Shown here: one piece after another, positions 1-9,481 of the stretch
How the letters are laid out: every line of letters starts with the position of its first letter
Position numbering within the stretch: the stretch's first letter is position 1
Assembly: GCA_018332375.1 (NCBI GenBank)
Contig: BOPV01000001.1
Span: forward strand, 2,046,001-2,110,000
DNA from: Roseiterribacter gracilis
GTDB taxonomy: Bacteria > Pseudomonadota > Alphaproteobacteria > BOG-932 > Roseiterribacteraceae
DNA: 64,000 nucleotides
Direction: 5' to 3'
Made by a program: the position numbers and the translations under genes
The notes under the pieces: model-generated
Told to the model about the DNA's origin: nothing
The model's database searches: none
What the model saw: the letters and a program-made list of their open reading frames with translations, nothing else

Positions 1-159
1 GATGCGCGCGCAGCGTGGAAGCGACTGGTGCGCGAACACCATCCCGATCGCCTGACCGCGCAAGGCCTGCCGCCCGAATTCGTGCGCATGGCCACCGAAA
101 AACTGGCGCGCATCAACGCGGCCTGGGATCGCATCGCCAAAGAGCGCGGCCTGAATTAG
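1..159 (+). CDS. DnaJ-domain protein, C-terminal fragment (DjlA-like)
   Basis: The window opens inside this gene; only the last 52 codons are present, ending at TAG 157-159. The peptide has the J-domain signature HHPD followed by a helix rich in Lys/Arg and an Ala-Trp-Asp segment, the usual end of a C-terminal J domain. J domains stimulate the ATPase of DnaK-type chaperones. In alphaproteobacteria a membrane-anchored or TerB-linked DjlA-like protein often has its J domain at the very C terminus, which fits here, but the N-terminal part that would settle the identity lies outside the window. Confidence 0.75.
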   Translation, partial: DARAAWKRLVREHHPDRLTAQGLPPEFVRMATEKLARINAAWDRIAKERGLN

Positions 160-277
160 CGGCGAAGCCGCTCCCGGATTTCGCTTCTTGAATGGAAAGC
201 CGGGAGGCGCTTCGCGCCTAGGTTCCATGCGCAACTATCGGGTCGCGACGCGGTGCGCCTCCGCTAGGTTGCGGCCA

Positions 278-1153
278 ATGTCCCCACGCGATCTCTGTCT
301 TGCCGTTCTTGTCGCCGCTTTGTGGGGCTGCAACTTCGTCGCCGCGAAGCTGGCGATGCATGACATTCCGCCGCTGATGACGACCGGTTTGCGCTTCGTG
401 CTGGTCGCCGCGCTGCTGCTGCCGTTTCAGCGCTTTCCGCGCGGACAATTCTGGCCGTTGGTTCGCGTCGGCATGGTGCTGGGCGTGTTCCATTTCGGCG
501 TGCTGTTCTGGGCATTGCGCACGGTCGATGCGGGATCGGCAGCGATCGTCATTCAGCTGCAAGTGCCGCTTGGCACATTGCTGGCCGCGATCCTGCTGGG
601 TGAACGCGTCACGCGGCTGCAGGTCTTCGGCATCATCGTCGCGTTCGGCGGTCTGGTCGTCGTGTTGGGTGCGCCAGCACTTGCCGACAAGCCGTTCGAA
701 GTCGCGCTGTTGCTCAGCGCTGCATTCGCTTTCGCCTTTGCCAGCATTCAGTCGAAACAGCTCGCCAGCCTGCCGCCCTTCACCCAGACCGCGTGGCTGG
801 GCGCAATTGCGGGGCCGGTGCTGGTGGCGTTGAGTCTGGTTCTCGAACAAGACGCCATCGCACGCACCGTCGCCGCGCATTGGTCGAGTTGGGGCGGCTT
901 CGCGTATACGGTCTGCGCCTCGACTTTGGCCGGCTATGGGCTGTGGTACACGCTGTTGGCGCGCAATCGCGTCAGCCATCTGATGCCGTTCATGCTGCTG
1001 GTGCCGGTTTTTGCGGTTCTGTCGGGCATCGCGGTGCTGGGCGAAAAGTTGCACGTCCAAATCGTCGTCGGCGGCGTGCTTGTGCTTGCAGGCGTGGCCC
1101 TGGTCGTGCTTCGCAAGGCGGCACCCGTGCCGACTCTTGCCGAAGCGGATTGA
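278..1153 (+). CDS. EamA/DMT-family transporter
   Basis: A 291-residue integral membrane protein of the drug/metabolite transporter superfamily. It shows two tandem EamA repeats: the first ends with the LGER motif near residue 106 and the second with LGEK near residue 254, each followed by a hydrophobic helix, about ten membrane segments in all. Such proteins usually export amino acids or other small metabolites; the substrate cannot be told. An in-frame ATG at 188 would add 30 Arg-rich residues that do not look like family sequence, so ATG 278, directly before the first helix, is preferred. Its stop overlaps the next start by one base, so the two genes are probably co-translated. Confidence 0.85.
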   Translation: MSPRDLCLAVLVAALWGCNFVAAKLAMHDIPPLMTTGLRFVLVAALLLPFQRFPRGQFWPLVRVGMVLGVFHFGVLFWALRTVDAGSAAIVIQLQVPLGTLLAAILLGERVTRLQVFGIIVAFGGLVVVLGAPALADKPFEVALLLSAAFAFAFASIQSKQLASLPPFTQTAWLGAIAGPVLVALSLVLEQDAIARTVAAHWSSWGGFAYTVCASTLAGYGLWYTLLARNRVSHLMPFMLLVPVFAVLSGIAVLGEKLHVQIVVGGVLVLAGVALVVLRKAAPVPTLAEAD

Positions 1154-1833
1154 TGCCGGACATCGTCGAACGACCCTCACCGAATTTCGGCCCTCGACGG
1201 GAAAGCCCGATCGACATGCTGGTGCTGCATTATACCGGCATGCGCGACGCAGCCTCGGCGCTCGCGCGGCTGTGCGATCCTGCGTCGCAAGTCAGTGCGC
1301 ACTACGTCGTCGATGAAGACGGCACGATCTATCGACTGGTCGAGGAAACGCAGCGTGCCTGGCATGCGGGCGTGTCGCAGTGGCGCGACATTCGCGACGT
1401 CAATTCGCGGTCGATCGGGATCGAGATCGTCAATCCGGGTCACGATTTCGCCTACCACCCGTTCCCGGCTGCGCAGATGGCGGCGGTTGCCGATCTCGCG
1501 CACGACATTCTTGGCCGGCACCCGATTCCGCCGCGCAACGTCGTCGGTCACAGCGACATCGCACCGGCGCGCAAGATCGATCCCGGCGAGAAATTCGACT
1601 GGCGTGGCTTGGCTGCGCAGAAGATCGGCCTGTTTCCGTTGGCGCGCGAAACGACGTCGCGCAGCCTGCTCGACCTGCTTGCTGCCTATGGCTACGACGT
1701 CCGTGACGCTGCAGCTGCAATCGGTGCATTCCAACGGCATTTCCGCACGTCGCGCATCAACGGCGTCGAAGATGCGGAATGCCGCGAACTTGCCGCCGCG
1801 CTTTCAAAGCTCGCCGGTCTCAATTACGAGTAG
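1153..1833 (+). CDS. N-acetylmuramoyl-L-alanine amidase (Amidase_2, AmpD/AmiD type)
   Basis: A 226-residue enzyme that cleaves the amide bond between N-acetylmuramic acid and L-alanine in peptidoglycan fragments. The Amidase_2 fold is clear: LHYTGM carries the first zinc-ligand His, AWHAG follows, and GHSDIAPARKIDPG holds the second His and the catalytic Lys/Asp region. After about residue 165 comes a small helical domain resembling a peptidoglycan-binding module. No signal peptide is visible, so it may act on recycled cytoplasmic muropeptides as AmpD does. ATG 1153 overlaps the stop of the upstream EamA gene (TGATG). A longer open frame begins at 793, but that stretch is a shadow of the EamA gene. 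Confidence 0.88.
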   Translation: MPDIVERPSPNFGPRRESPIDMLVLHYTGMRDAASALARLCDPASQVSAHYVVDEDGTIYRLVEETQRAWHAGVSQWRDIRDVNSRSIGIEIVNPGHDFAYHPFPAAQMAAVADLAHDILGRHPIPPRNVVGHSDIAPARKIDPGEKFDWRGLAAQKIGLFPLARETTSRSLLDLLAAYGYDVRDAAAAIGAFQRHFRTSRINGVEDAECRELAAALSKLAGLNYE

Positions 1834-1841
1834 CGCCGCGT

Positions 1842-2221
<380 letters not shown>

Positions 2222-2222
<1 letters not shown>

Positions 2223-2283
2223 GCCTCCCTACGCCATGGCTTCGGGAGGCAGGCTTCTCCCGGTGCTTTGGCGTAGGGAGGCG
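2222..2283. repeat. Palindromic element abutting the 3' end of rnpB
   Basis: A perfect 15-bp inverted repeat (2222-2236 and 2269-2283, arm CGCCTCCCTACGCCA) encloses a 32-nt loop that itself holds a shorter stem (CGGGAG/TCTCCCG-like). A degenerate second copy of the right arm follows at about 2294-2315 (AGCTTTAGCGCAGGGAG). It touches the mature 3' end of RNase P RNA and could serve as terminator or processing signal, although no clear T-run follows; it may equally be a dispersed repeat. Confidence 0.6.
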
Positions 2284-2690
2284 AATCTCGCGAAGCTTTA
2301 GCGCAGGGAGACGCGTGACTTTGACCTAATCTACTGATTCAATTGGCAGTATCGGTGAATCACCCGATCTGCGATGGATCCCGCCGCGCTACGGGCAAAA
2401 GCCGCCAGAACAGAAACGGAACGAAGCTCGAGTCGGGGAAGAACTGTCCCGGCGACAAGGCCGTGCGAAAGCACAGTTTTTAACTCTACCGGCGAGCTGA
2501 CTCGGCCCTTCGGAACGTCGCCGAACCCCTTGGTTTTGCTACGTTTCCCCGTTGTGGCCCATGAAATCCCATGATATCCCATGCCATCCCAGGTCTGTCG
2601 CGACCGGGGTGCTCGCGGCATTCGGCTTTCGGCCGGTTGCGCGGCTAGGGGGCGACGCACTTACCGACCTGGAGGCACGGCGACCGGCCG
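2284..2690. other. Non-coding region between rnpB and mraZ (dcw leader)
   Basis: About 400 bases without a convincing gene. Possible short reading frames on both strands lack family-like composition. The region should hold the promoter of the dcw operon, but no consensus -35/-10 pair stands out. It contains a small hairpin GTGC-GAAA-GCAC followed by five T at about 2462-2480, too weak to call a terminator, and the four MraZ boxes annotated separately. A GGAGG at 2671-2675 lies 15 nt before the mraZ start. Confidence 0.5.
2557..2591 (-). promoter_or_regulatory. MraZ operator: four TGGG boxes at 10-bp spacing
   Basis: CCCA occurs at 2558-2561, 2568-2571, 2578-2581 and 2588-2591, exactly 10 bp apart; read on the minus strand these are four TGGG boxes separated by 6 nt. 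MraZ of Escherichia coli is known to bind TGGGN repeats separated by 5 nt upstream of its own operon. The array sits 100-134 nt before the mraZ start codon, the expected place for autorepression of the dcw cluster. Confidence 0.85.
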
Positions 2691-3170
2691 ATGTCTTTGC
2701 TGCTGAACACATCGCTCTTCCTGAGCACGCACGTGAACAAGATCGACGGCAAAGGCCGCGTCTCGTTCCCGGCGAGCTTTCGCGCGGCCTTGGCCGCGCG
2801 ATCGAGCCAGGGCGTTGTGATCTTCAAGTCGCTGCATGAAACCGCGCTCGAAGGTTTCACCATCGAGCGTCTGCATCAGATGGCGCAGGCGCTGGAACAG
2901 CTGCCGCCCTTCTCGGCGCAGCGCACCGCGCTGGAAACCGCGATCTTCGCCAACACGCAGGAACTCGCGATCGACAAAGAAGGTCGCTGCTCGCTGCCGA
3001 AAGATCTCGCAGCGCTCGTCGGCATTACGAACAACGAAGTCGCCTTCGTCGGCAAAGGCTCGACCTTCCAGATCTGGGAGCCGTCGGCGCATGCAGCCGC
3101 GCTGAAAAGCGCAACCGACGCCGTCAAAAGCGGCGACGTTGAATTTCCCAAGCTAACGGGGCTGGTTTGA
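2691..3170 (+). CDS. mraZ: Transcriptional regulator MraZ
   Basis: A 159-residue AbrB-like regulator, first gene of the division/cell-wall cluster. It has the two tandem SpoVT-AbrB/MraZ half-domains, each with the diagnostic D-x-x-x-R segment: DGKGRVSFP near residue 20 and DKEGRCSLP near residue 97. MraZ forms a ring-shaped oligomer that represses its own operon through repeated TGGG boxes, and four such boxes lie upstream. The protein is a little longer than the E. coli form (152 aa). Its TGA overlaps the rsmH start by one base. Confidence 0.96.
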   Translation: MSLLLNTSLFLSTHVNKIDGKGRVSFPASFRAALAARSSQGVVIFKSLHETALEGFTIERLHQMAQALEQLPPFSAQRTALETAIFANTQELAIDKEGRCSLPKDLAALVGITNNEVAFVGKGSTFQIWEPSAHAAALKSATDAVKSGDVEFPKLTGLV

Positions 3171-4102
3171 TGACCAGTCCCCATATTCCTGTCCTGCTGC
3201 GCGAAGTCATCGACGCGCTCAACGTTCGCAACGACGCGACCTATGTCGACGGCACGTTCGGCGCCGGCGGGTACACGCGCGCAATTCTCGACGCCGCCAA
3301 TTGCAAAGTGATCGCGATCGATCGCGATCCCGACGCGATCAAGAACGGGAAGCAGCTGGTCGATAGCAGCAACAACCGGCTCGAATTGCTGCACGGCCAG
3401 TTCGGCGACATGCATCGCTTGCTCGGTGATCGTCGCGTCGATGGCGTGACGTTGGATCTCGGCGTCTCGTCGATGCAACTCGACCAGGCCGAGCGCGGTT
3501 TCTCGTTCCGCTTTGACGGGCCGCTCGATATGCGCATGGCGCAGGACGGTCCCAGCGCCGCCGATCTCGTCAACACGATGGACGAAGGCGAGCTTGCCGA
3601 TCTGATTTATCAGTTCGGCGAAGAGCGCCTGTCGCGCCGGGTTGCAAAAGCCATCGTCGCGCGCCGTCCGTTTGAACGGACCTTGCAGCTCGCCGATGCG
3701 GTTCGCAGCGCGGTGCCGAAAAAAGGCGACGGCATCGATCCCGCAACGCGCACGTTTCAGGCGCTGCGCATTGCGGTCAATGACGAGCTGGGCGAACTCG
3801 ATCGCGCGCTGATTGCAGCCGAACATGTGCTGGCCGCCGGCGGCCGTCTCGCCATCGTCACCTTCCACTCGCTGGAAGACCGGCGCGTGAAGAATTTCCT
3901 GACCGCACGCAGCGGCCGCACGCCGTCGCCGTCGCGGCACCTGCCCGCTGCTGCGGATTCGCGCCGCCCGACCTTCAATCTGGTTTCGTCGAAAGCGATC
4001 GCCGCCAGCGACGAAGAGACTCGCGCCAATCCGCGCGCGCGTTCGGCCAAACTGCGCGCCGCCGAACGCACCGACGCGCCGGCCTGGAATCTTGCAGCGT
4101 GA
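3170..4102 (+). CDS. rsmH: 16S rRNA (cytosine-1402-N4)-methyltransferase
   Basis: RsmH (MraW), 310 aa, uses S-adenosylmethionine to methylate N4 of C1402 in the ribosomal P site. Visible family motifs are HIPVLLREV at the N terminus, the SAM-binding [21 protein letters not shown] near residue 105, and [14 protein letters not shown] near the C terminus. ATG 3170 overlaps the mraZ stop (TGATG); a TTG one codon upstream is less likely. A 54-nt gap with a GGGAGGGG sequence separates it from ftsL. Confidence 0.97.
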   Translation: MTSPHIPVLLREVIDALNVRNDATYVDGTFGAGGYTRAILDAANCKVIAIDRDPDAIKNGKQLVDSSNNRLELLHGQFGDMHRLLGDRRVDGVTLDLGVSSMQLDQAERGFSFRFDGPLDMRMAQDGPSAADLVNTMDEGELADLIYQFGEERLSRRVAKAIVARRPFERTLQLADAVRSAVPKKGDGIDPATRTFQALRIAVNDELGELDRALIAAEHVLAAGGRLAIVTFHSLEDRRVKNFLTARSGRTPSPSRHLPAAADSRRPTFNLVSSKAIAASDEETRANPRARSAKLRAAERTDAPAWNLAA

Positions 4103-4156
4103 TTAGGCCCACGTCCCATAGCGAGGGAGCGCACGTAGGCGCGCGGGAGGGGTCTG

Positions 4157-4753
4157 ATGATTAGACTCTCCACCTTTGTCGGGTTGGCCCTCGCCAGCGT
4201 CGCGGCGGGTCTGGTGATGCACGTCTCCTATCGCGTGCAACGCACCGAGGCCTATCTGGCCAAGCTCGAGCGCGAAATCGTGCGCGAGCAGGATCAGATC
4301 CGCGTGCTCGACGCCGAGTGGAGCTATCTGAACGATCCCGCGCGCATCGAAGCGCTGGCGCGTCGTCATCTGTTGCTGGGCCCGATGTCGGTGAAGAAGA
4401 TCGTGTCGCTCGACGCGATCCCGCTGCGCGATCCCAACAGCGTGGTTGCCCCTGGTCCGCTGGTGATCAAAGCGCCGCCGGCGCCGTTGAAGCCGACCGA
4501 TCGCGCAGGCGATCAAAGACTAGAACCGGTTGCGCCGCCGACCATCGTCGCCGAACGCGTCGCGCCGCCTGCAGCCAGCGCGCAACTCGCCGTCGTCAAA
4601 TCGCCGTCGCAGCAGCCGGCGCCGACACAAAAACTGTCGGCCAAGGAAGCAGCCGCTGCAGCGACGCGCGCAGCGGCCGAGGCGGCTGCGCGCATGCGCA
4701 CCATTTCCGCGAAATCCGACCCGATCGGTGCGCTGGCCGGCGGAGCGCGCTGA
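4157..4753 (+). CDS. ftsL: Cell division protein FtsL
   Basis: A 198-residue bitopic membrane protein of the divisome. A short N terminus leads to one membrane helix (about residues 6-24), then a leucine-zipper-like coiled coil (residues 30-60), and the DPARIEALARR-HLLLGPM segment typical of FtsL. The tail from about residue 110 is low-complexity, rich in Ala, Pro and Lys, and makes the protein longer than most FtsL. FtsL works with FtsQ and FtsB in activating FtsWI. SD GGGAGGGG lies 6-13 nt upstream; the stop overlaps ftsI by one base. Confidence 0.93.
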   Translation: MIRLSTFVGLALASVAAGLVMHVSYRVQRTEAYLAKLEREIVREQDQIRVLDAEWSYLNDPARIEALARRHLLLGPMSVKKIVSLDAIPLRDPNSVVAPGPLVIKAPPAPLKPTDRAGDQRLEPVAPPTIVAERVAPPAASAQLAVVKSPSQQPAPTQKLSAKEAAAAATRAAAEAAARMRTISAKSDPIGALAGGAR

Positions 4754-6612
4754 TGGACAGCGCGCCGAAGACACCGCGCCCGGACGATGCGTTCCGCGCG
4801 CGCGCGCAGGTCCTGAATCTTGAAGGCGGCGCGCGCCAGGTTCTCGACCAGGCCCGCACGCGTCTCGTCGTCGTCGGCGCGGTCTTTGCGCTGTCGCTGA
4901 CCGCGGTTGCGGTGCGTCTCGGCGATCTTGCTTTTCTGACCCAGCCCGAACCGCGCGCCGCGATCGCAGCGGTGCAGCCGTTCAAAGCCGAACGCGCCGA
5001 CATCACCGACCGCAACGGCATGTTGCTGGCGACCTCGCTTGCGACTGCGTCGCTGTTTGCCGATCCGGCCAAAGTGCTGGACGCGAAAGAGACCGCCAAA
5101 CGTCTGGCGCAGGCGCTGCCCGAAGTTTCGTACGGCGACATTCTGCAGAAACTGGAAGGCGGCGGACGCTTTGTCTGGCTGCGTCGCAATCTGACGCCGC
5201 GCCAACAAGCCGCCGTGCACAATCTCGGTCTGCCCGGCCTCGATTTCCGTCGCGAAGAACGCCGCATCTATCCCGCCGGCGCCGTGACGAGCCACGTCGT
5301 CGGCTTCACCGACGTCGACAATCACGGCCTCGCCGGCATCGAACAAAGCTTCGACAAGATGCTGGGAAAAGGCGAGCCCGTGCGCCTGTCGATCGATCTT
5401 CGCCTGCAGCACATGCTTCGCCGCGAGATCCAGCAGCAGATCGCCGAGTTCAGCGCGCTGGGCGGCGGCGGCATGATCATGGATGTGCGCACTGGCGAAT
5501 TGCTGGCGCTGGTGTCGCTGCCCGATTTTGATCCGCAAAGCCCGGGGACAGGCGACGCGGTCAACCGTTTCAATCGTATGACGCTGGGCGTCTACGAAAT
5601 GGGCTCGACCTTCAAAGTATTTAACACCGCGCTGGCGCTGGAATCCGGCCGCGTGCGCATGGACGATTGGGTCGACGCAACCAAGCCGATCCAAGTCGGC
5701 CGCTTCACCATCGACGATTTCCGCACCGAACGCCTGCGGCGTTGGATGAGCGTGCCGGAAGTCTTCACCTTCTCGTCGAACATCGGTTCGGTGCGCGAAG
5801 TGCAGCAGGTTGGTCCGGTGGCGCAACAGCGTTTCCTGACCTCGCTGGGTCTGACCGAAAAGCCGAGCCTGGAAATTCCCGAAGTCGGTCGTCCGCACGT
5901 GCCGAATCCGTGGCGCGAGATCAACATGATGACGATCGCGTTCGGCCACGGCCTGTCGAGCACGGCGGTGAACAACGTCACCGCCTTCGCCGCGATCGTG
6001 AATAATGGCATCTTGCGGCCTGCGACCTTGATCGCGCGGCCAGACGATTACGAAACCAGCGGCGTGCGCGTGGTCAGCCAGACGACCAGCGAAAATGTGC
6101 GCCGCCTGCTGCGCCTCAACGCGATCGTCGGTTCGGGCAAGAACGGCAACGTCCCCGGCTATCTGGTCGGCGGCAAGACCGGCACGGCCGAAAAGGCCGG
6201 CGGCGGCAAAGGCTATTCGAAGACGGCAAACTTAAGCTCGTTTGTTGCCGCATTTCCGATGAACGATCCGCGTTACGTCGTGTTCGTGTTGATCGACGAA
6301 CCGCACGGCAACAAAAAGAGCTACGGCTTCTCCACCGGCGCCTGGGTCAGCGCGCCTGCGGTCGGTCGCGTCATCGCCCAAATGGGCCCGCTGTACGGCG
6401 TGCCGCCGGTCGACGAGAACGAGCCGTCGGTGCAGCGCGCAATGTATGTCAACGCGACCGCGCCCGGCCGCCGCCTCGGCACCGAGACGTTCGTCGATGC
6501 GACGTTGAAACAGCCGATCGATCCGAAGAAGGCAAAGCCACCAGCCAAACTGGTCAGTGCGCCTGCAAGCAATTCGTCCACGCTCCTTCAAAAAGTGAAG
6601 GAGACGCGCTGA
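4753..6612 (+). CDS. ftsI: Peptidoglycan transpeptidase FtsI (PBP3)
   Basis: A 619-residue class B penicillin-binding protein that cross-links septal peptidoglycan. After a cytoplasmic stretch there is one membrane helix at about residues 36-58, a PBP dimerisation domain, and a transpeptidase domain with the active-site STFK (Ser285), SSN (341-343) and KTG (475-477). ATG 4753 overlaps the ftsL stop; an open frame extends upstream to 4318 but that part is a shadow of ftsL. Partner of FtsW, encoded 5 kb downstream. Confidence 0.96.
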   Translation: MDSAPKTPRPDDAFRARAQVLNLEGGARQVLDQARTRLVVVGAVFALSLTAVAVRLGDLAFLTQPEPRAAIAAVQPFKAERADITDRNGMLLATSLATASLFADPAKVLDAKETAKRLAQALPEVSYGDILQKLEGGGRFVWLRRNLTPRQQAAVHNLGLPGLDFRREERRIYPAGAVTSHVVGFTDVDNHGLAGIEQSFDKMLGKGEPVRLSIDLRLQHMLRREIQQQIAEFSALGGGGMIMDVRTGELLALVSLPDFDPQSPGTGDAVNRFNRMTLGVYEMGSTFKVFNTALALESGRVRMDDWVDATKPIQVGRFTIDDFRTERLRRWMSVPEVFTFSSNIGSVREVQQVGPVAQQRFLTSLGLTEKPSLEIPEVGRPHVPNPWREINMMTIAFGHGLSSTAVNNVTAFAAIVNNGILRPATLIARPDDYETSGVRVVSQTTSENVRRLLRLNAIVGSGKNGNVPGYLVGGKTGTAEKAGGGKGYSKTANLSSFVAAFPMNDPRYVVFVLIDEPHGNKKSYGFSTGAWVSAPAVGRVIAQMGPLYGVPPVDENEPSVQRAMYVNATAPGRRLGTETFVDATLKQPIDPKKAKPPAKLVSAPASNSSTLLQKVKETR

Positions 6613-8063
6613 TGCGGTTGATCGAGCTGATCAGCAATGGCGGCAACTCCGCCACCGGACTCGATCCCGAGATTGCCGGTCTGACCGCCGACAGTCGCGC
6701 GGTGCAGAAAGGCTTTCTGTTTGCAGCATTGCCCGGCAGCAAAGTCGACGGCAGCAAATTCATCGCCGACGCAGTCGCGGCCGGCGCAGTCGCCATCCTG
6801 GGTGCGCCGGGCACGCAAGTGCCTGCAGGCATCGCGCTGGTCACCGACGACAATTTGAAGCGCCGCTTCGCGTGCATGGCCGCGTCTTTCTACAAGACGC
6901 AGCCGCGCACCGTCGTCGCCGTCACCGGCACCAACGGCAAAACGTCGACCGCCAGCTTCGCGCGCCAGATTTGGAGCCGGCTCGGTTATCGCGCCGCATC
7001 GCTCGGCACGCTGGGTCTGGTTGCGCCGGGTTGGGATCGTCCCGGCTCGCTGACCACGCCCGATCCGGTTGCGCTGCATGCCGATCTCGCAGCGCTGGCT
7101 GCCAAAGGCGTCACCCATGTTGCGATGGAAGCGTCGAGCCACGGGCTCGACCAGTATCGCCTCGACGGCGTGCAGGTCAGCGCCGCCGCCTTCACCAATC
7201 TGACGCGCGACCATCTCGACTATCACGGCACGTTGGACAAGTATCGCGACGCCAAGGTGCGCCTGTTCAGCGACGTGCTGATGGATGACGGCGTCGCGGT
7301 GCTGAACGCCGACATTCCCGAAATCGACCTGCTGATCGGGATCGCTGCGCATCGCCGTCTGCGTACGATGACGTACGGCCGCAACGGGCGCGATTTGAAG
7401 ATCGTCAACGTGACCGCGCTGCCGCACGGCCAGCGCGTGTCGCTGGAGATCATCGGCCAGCCCTACGACCTGGATTTGAATCTGGTCGGCGGCTTTCAGT
7501 TGATGAATGCGCTGGCCGCGCTGGGCCTGGTGCTGGCGCGCGAAACCGACATCGACGCTGCGGTCGACACGCTGTCTTCGCTGGAAGGTGTACGCGGCCG
7601 GTTGGAACTTGCAGCCCGCACCGCCACGGGCGCGGCGATCTATGTCGACTATGCGCACACACCCGACGCGCTGGAGACCGTGCTGGTCGCGCTGCGTCCG
7701 CACGCGACCGGCAAGCTCACCGTCGTGTTCGGTTGCGGCGGCGATCGCGATCGCGGCAAGCGTCCGCAGATGGCGCAAATCGCCTGCCGCCTCGCCGATC
7801 GCGTCATCGTCACCGACGACAATCCGCGCAGCGAAGATCCGGCCGCGATCCGCGGGCAGGTGCTGCAAGGCTGCGCGCGCGCCAGCGACATCGGCGACCG
7901 CGAACAAGCGATTCAAACTGCGATTGCCGACCTCGCCGCAGGCGATGTGCTGCTGATCGCAGGCAAGGGGCATGAACAAGGCCAGATCATCGGTACGACC
8001 GTGCGTCCGTTCGACGACGCCGAAGTCGCACGCCGTTCGGTCGGCCAGGGAGCAACTGCATGA
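6612..8063 (+). CDS. murE: UDP-MurNAc-L-Ala-D-Glu:meso-diaminopimelate ligase
   Basis: MurE, 483 aa, adds the third stem-peptide residue in the cytoplasmic phase of peptidoglycan synthesis. The ATP-binding GTNGKTSTA lies near residue 103. The DNPR motif at residues 403-406 is the signature of meso-diaminopimelate-specific enzymes, so the wall should be the standard Gram-negative DAP type. The TGA of ftsI and the ATG overlap by one base, and the 3' end overlaps murF by four (ATGA). Confidence 0.97.
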   Translation: MRLIELISNGGNSATGLDPEIAGLTADSRAVQKGFLFAALPGSKVDGSKFIADAVAAGAVAILGAPGTQVPAGIALVTDDNLKRRFACMAASFYKTQPRTVVAVTGTNGKTSTASFARQIWSRLGYRAASLGTLGLVAPGWDRPGSLTTPDPVALHADLAALAAKGVTHVAMEASSHGLDQYRLDGVQVSAAAFTNLTRDHLDYHGTLDKYRDAKVRLFSDVLMDDGVAVLNADIPEIDLLIGIAAHRRLRTMTYGRNGRDLKIVNVTALPHGQRVSLEIIGQPYDLDLNLVGGFQLMNALAALGLVLARETDIDAAVDTLSSLEGVRGRLELAARTATGAAIYVDYAHTPDALETVLVALRPHATGKLTVVFGCGGDRDRGKRPQMAQIACRLADRVIVTDDNPRSEDPAAIRGQVLQGCARASDIGDREQAIQTAIADLAAGDVLLIAGKGHEQGQIIGTTVRPFDDAEVARRSVGQGATA

Positions 8064-9478
8064 AAGTTGCCGGCCCCGACATTTTGTGGACGGCGGAAGA
8101 AGCGGCGCTGGCCACCGCTGGCCTCGCAATCCAGCCGTGGAATGCCAAAGGCATTTCGATCGACACGCGCACCTGCAAGCCGGGCGATCTGTTCGTGGCG
8201 CTGCGCGGTCCGAGTTTCGACGGCCATAAATTCGTGGCGCAGGCCGCAGCCGCAGGCGCGGTTGCCGCCATGGTCGATGAAAGCGTCGAGGGCGACATTC
8301 CGCTTCTGTCGGTCAACGATACGATGACCGGTCTCGCCGATTTGGCGCGCGGTGCGCGCGACCGCAGCCGCGCCAAGCTGGTCGCGATCACCGGCTCGGT
8401 CGGCAAGACCTCGACCAAAGAAGCATTGGCGGCGGTGCTGCGCGCCCAGGGCAAGACCCATGCGAGCGAAGGCAATCTGAACAATCATTGGGGCCTGCCG
8501 CTGTCGCTCGCCCGGATGCCCAGCGACACGCGCTACGCCGTGCTGGAAATGGGCATGAACCATGCGGGCGAGATCGAGAAACTCTCGAACATCGCCGCGC
8601 CCGACATTGCGGTGATCACCAATGTCGAGCCCGCCCATATCGGTCACTTCCGCGATCTCGAAGCGGTCGCCGATGCCAAGGCCGAGATTTTCACCGGCAT
8701 CCGCAAAGGCGGCATCGCGATCCTCAATCGCGACAATGGCCAATATGACCGGCTTGCCGATCGCGCCCACGCCGCCGGCGTCAAACAGATCCTGACTTTC
8801 GGCAGCAACGCGCAATGCGACGCGCAGTTGTTGCAAGGCGACGTCAGCGCCGACGGAAGTTTCGCGCGCGCCCGCCTGTTCGATCGCGAGCTAGAATTCC
8901 ATCTGCAGAATCCCGGCCGCCACCAATTGTTCAACGCGCTGGCCGTGTTGCTTGCAGCAACGCAGCTTGGCGCCGATCCGCTGAAAGTTGCGGAAGACCT
9001 TTCGAAAGTGCCGGCGGTCAAAGGTCGCGGCGTCAAAGTGCGCGCCGCAATTCCCGGCGGCGGCATTACGCTGATCGACGAAAGCTACAACGCGTCGCCC
9101 GCCAGCGTGGGGGCCGCGTTGTCGGTGCTGGGCTTAGAACAGCCGGCCGGTGAAGGCCGTCGCATCGCTGTGCTTGGCGACATGAAGGAACTGGGCAACC
9201 GCTCGGTCGAACTGCACGCCAAGATTCTCGCCGATCTGGTCGAAGCCAAAGTCGATCTCGTTTTCGCCTGCGGCCAGGAAATCCTGCCGTTGGTCGAAGC
9301 GATGCCCCTCGCCATGGCGGGCTGGCATTCGGTCGACAGTGTCGAACTTGCCGCAATCGTCGCCGAGCGCGTGCGTCCCGGCGACGTCGTGCTGGTCAAA
9401 GGCTCGGCGTCGATGCGCATGGATCGCGTGGTCGAGGCGCTGGTGCGTCTTGCACCCAACAAGAAAAGCGGGGGCTGA
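8060..9478 (+). CDS. murF: UDP-MurNAc-tripeptide:D-Ala-D-Ala ligase
   Basis: MurF, 472 aa, completes UDP-MurNAc-pentapeptide by adding D-alanyl-D-alanine made by Ddl, encoded in the same cluster. It has the Mur-ligase P-loop GSVGKTSTKEAL near residue 112, the NLNNHWGLP segment and the C-terminal DESYNASP motif typical of MurF. The start overlaps murE (ATGA), which suggests translational coupling; mraY follows after 3 bases. Confidence 0.97.
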   Translation: MKVAGPDILWTAEEAALATAGLAIQPWNAKGISIDTRTCKPGDLFVALRGPSFDGHKFVAQAAAAGAVAAMVDESVEGDIPLLSVNDTMTGLADLARGARDRSRAKLVAITGSVGKTSTKEALAAVLRAQGKTHASEGNLNNHWGLPLSLARMPSDTRYAVLEMGMNHAGEIEKLSNIAAPDIAVITNVEPAHIGHFRDLEAVADAKAEIFTGIRKGGIAILNRDNGQYDRLADRAHAAGVKQILTFGSNAQCDAQLLQGDVSADGSFARARLFDRELEFHLQNPGRHQLFNALAVLLAATQLGADPLKVAEDLSKVPAVKGRGVKVRAAIPGGGITLIDESYNASPASVGAALSVLGLEQPAGEGRRIAVLGDMKELGNRSVELHAKILADLVEAKVDLVFACGQEILPLVEAMPLAMAGWHSVDSVELAAIVAERVRPGDVVLVKGSASMRMDRVVEALVRLAPNKKSGG

Positions 9479-9481
9479 GGG

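Noticed and set aside
2462..2480. Hairpin GTGC-GAAA-GCAC followed by TTTTT as a terminator
   Set aside because: The stem has only four pairs and would be too weak; kept as a note in the leader description.
6588..8129. Minus-strand open frame of 513 codons opposite murE
   Set aside because: Shadow of murE; no motifs, and similar long antisense frames occur opposite most high-GC genes here.
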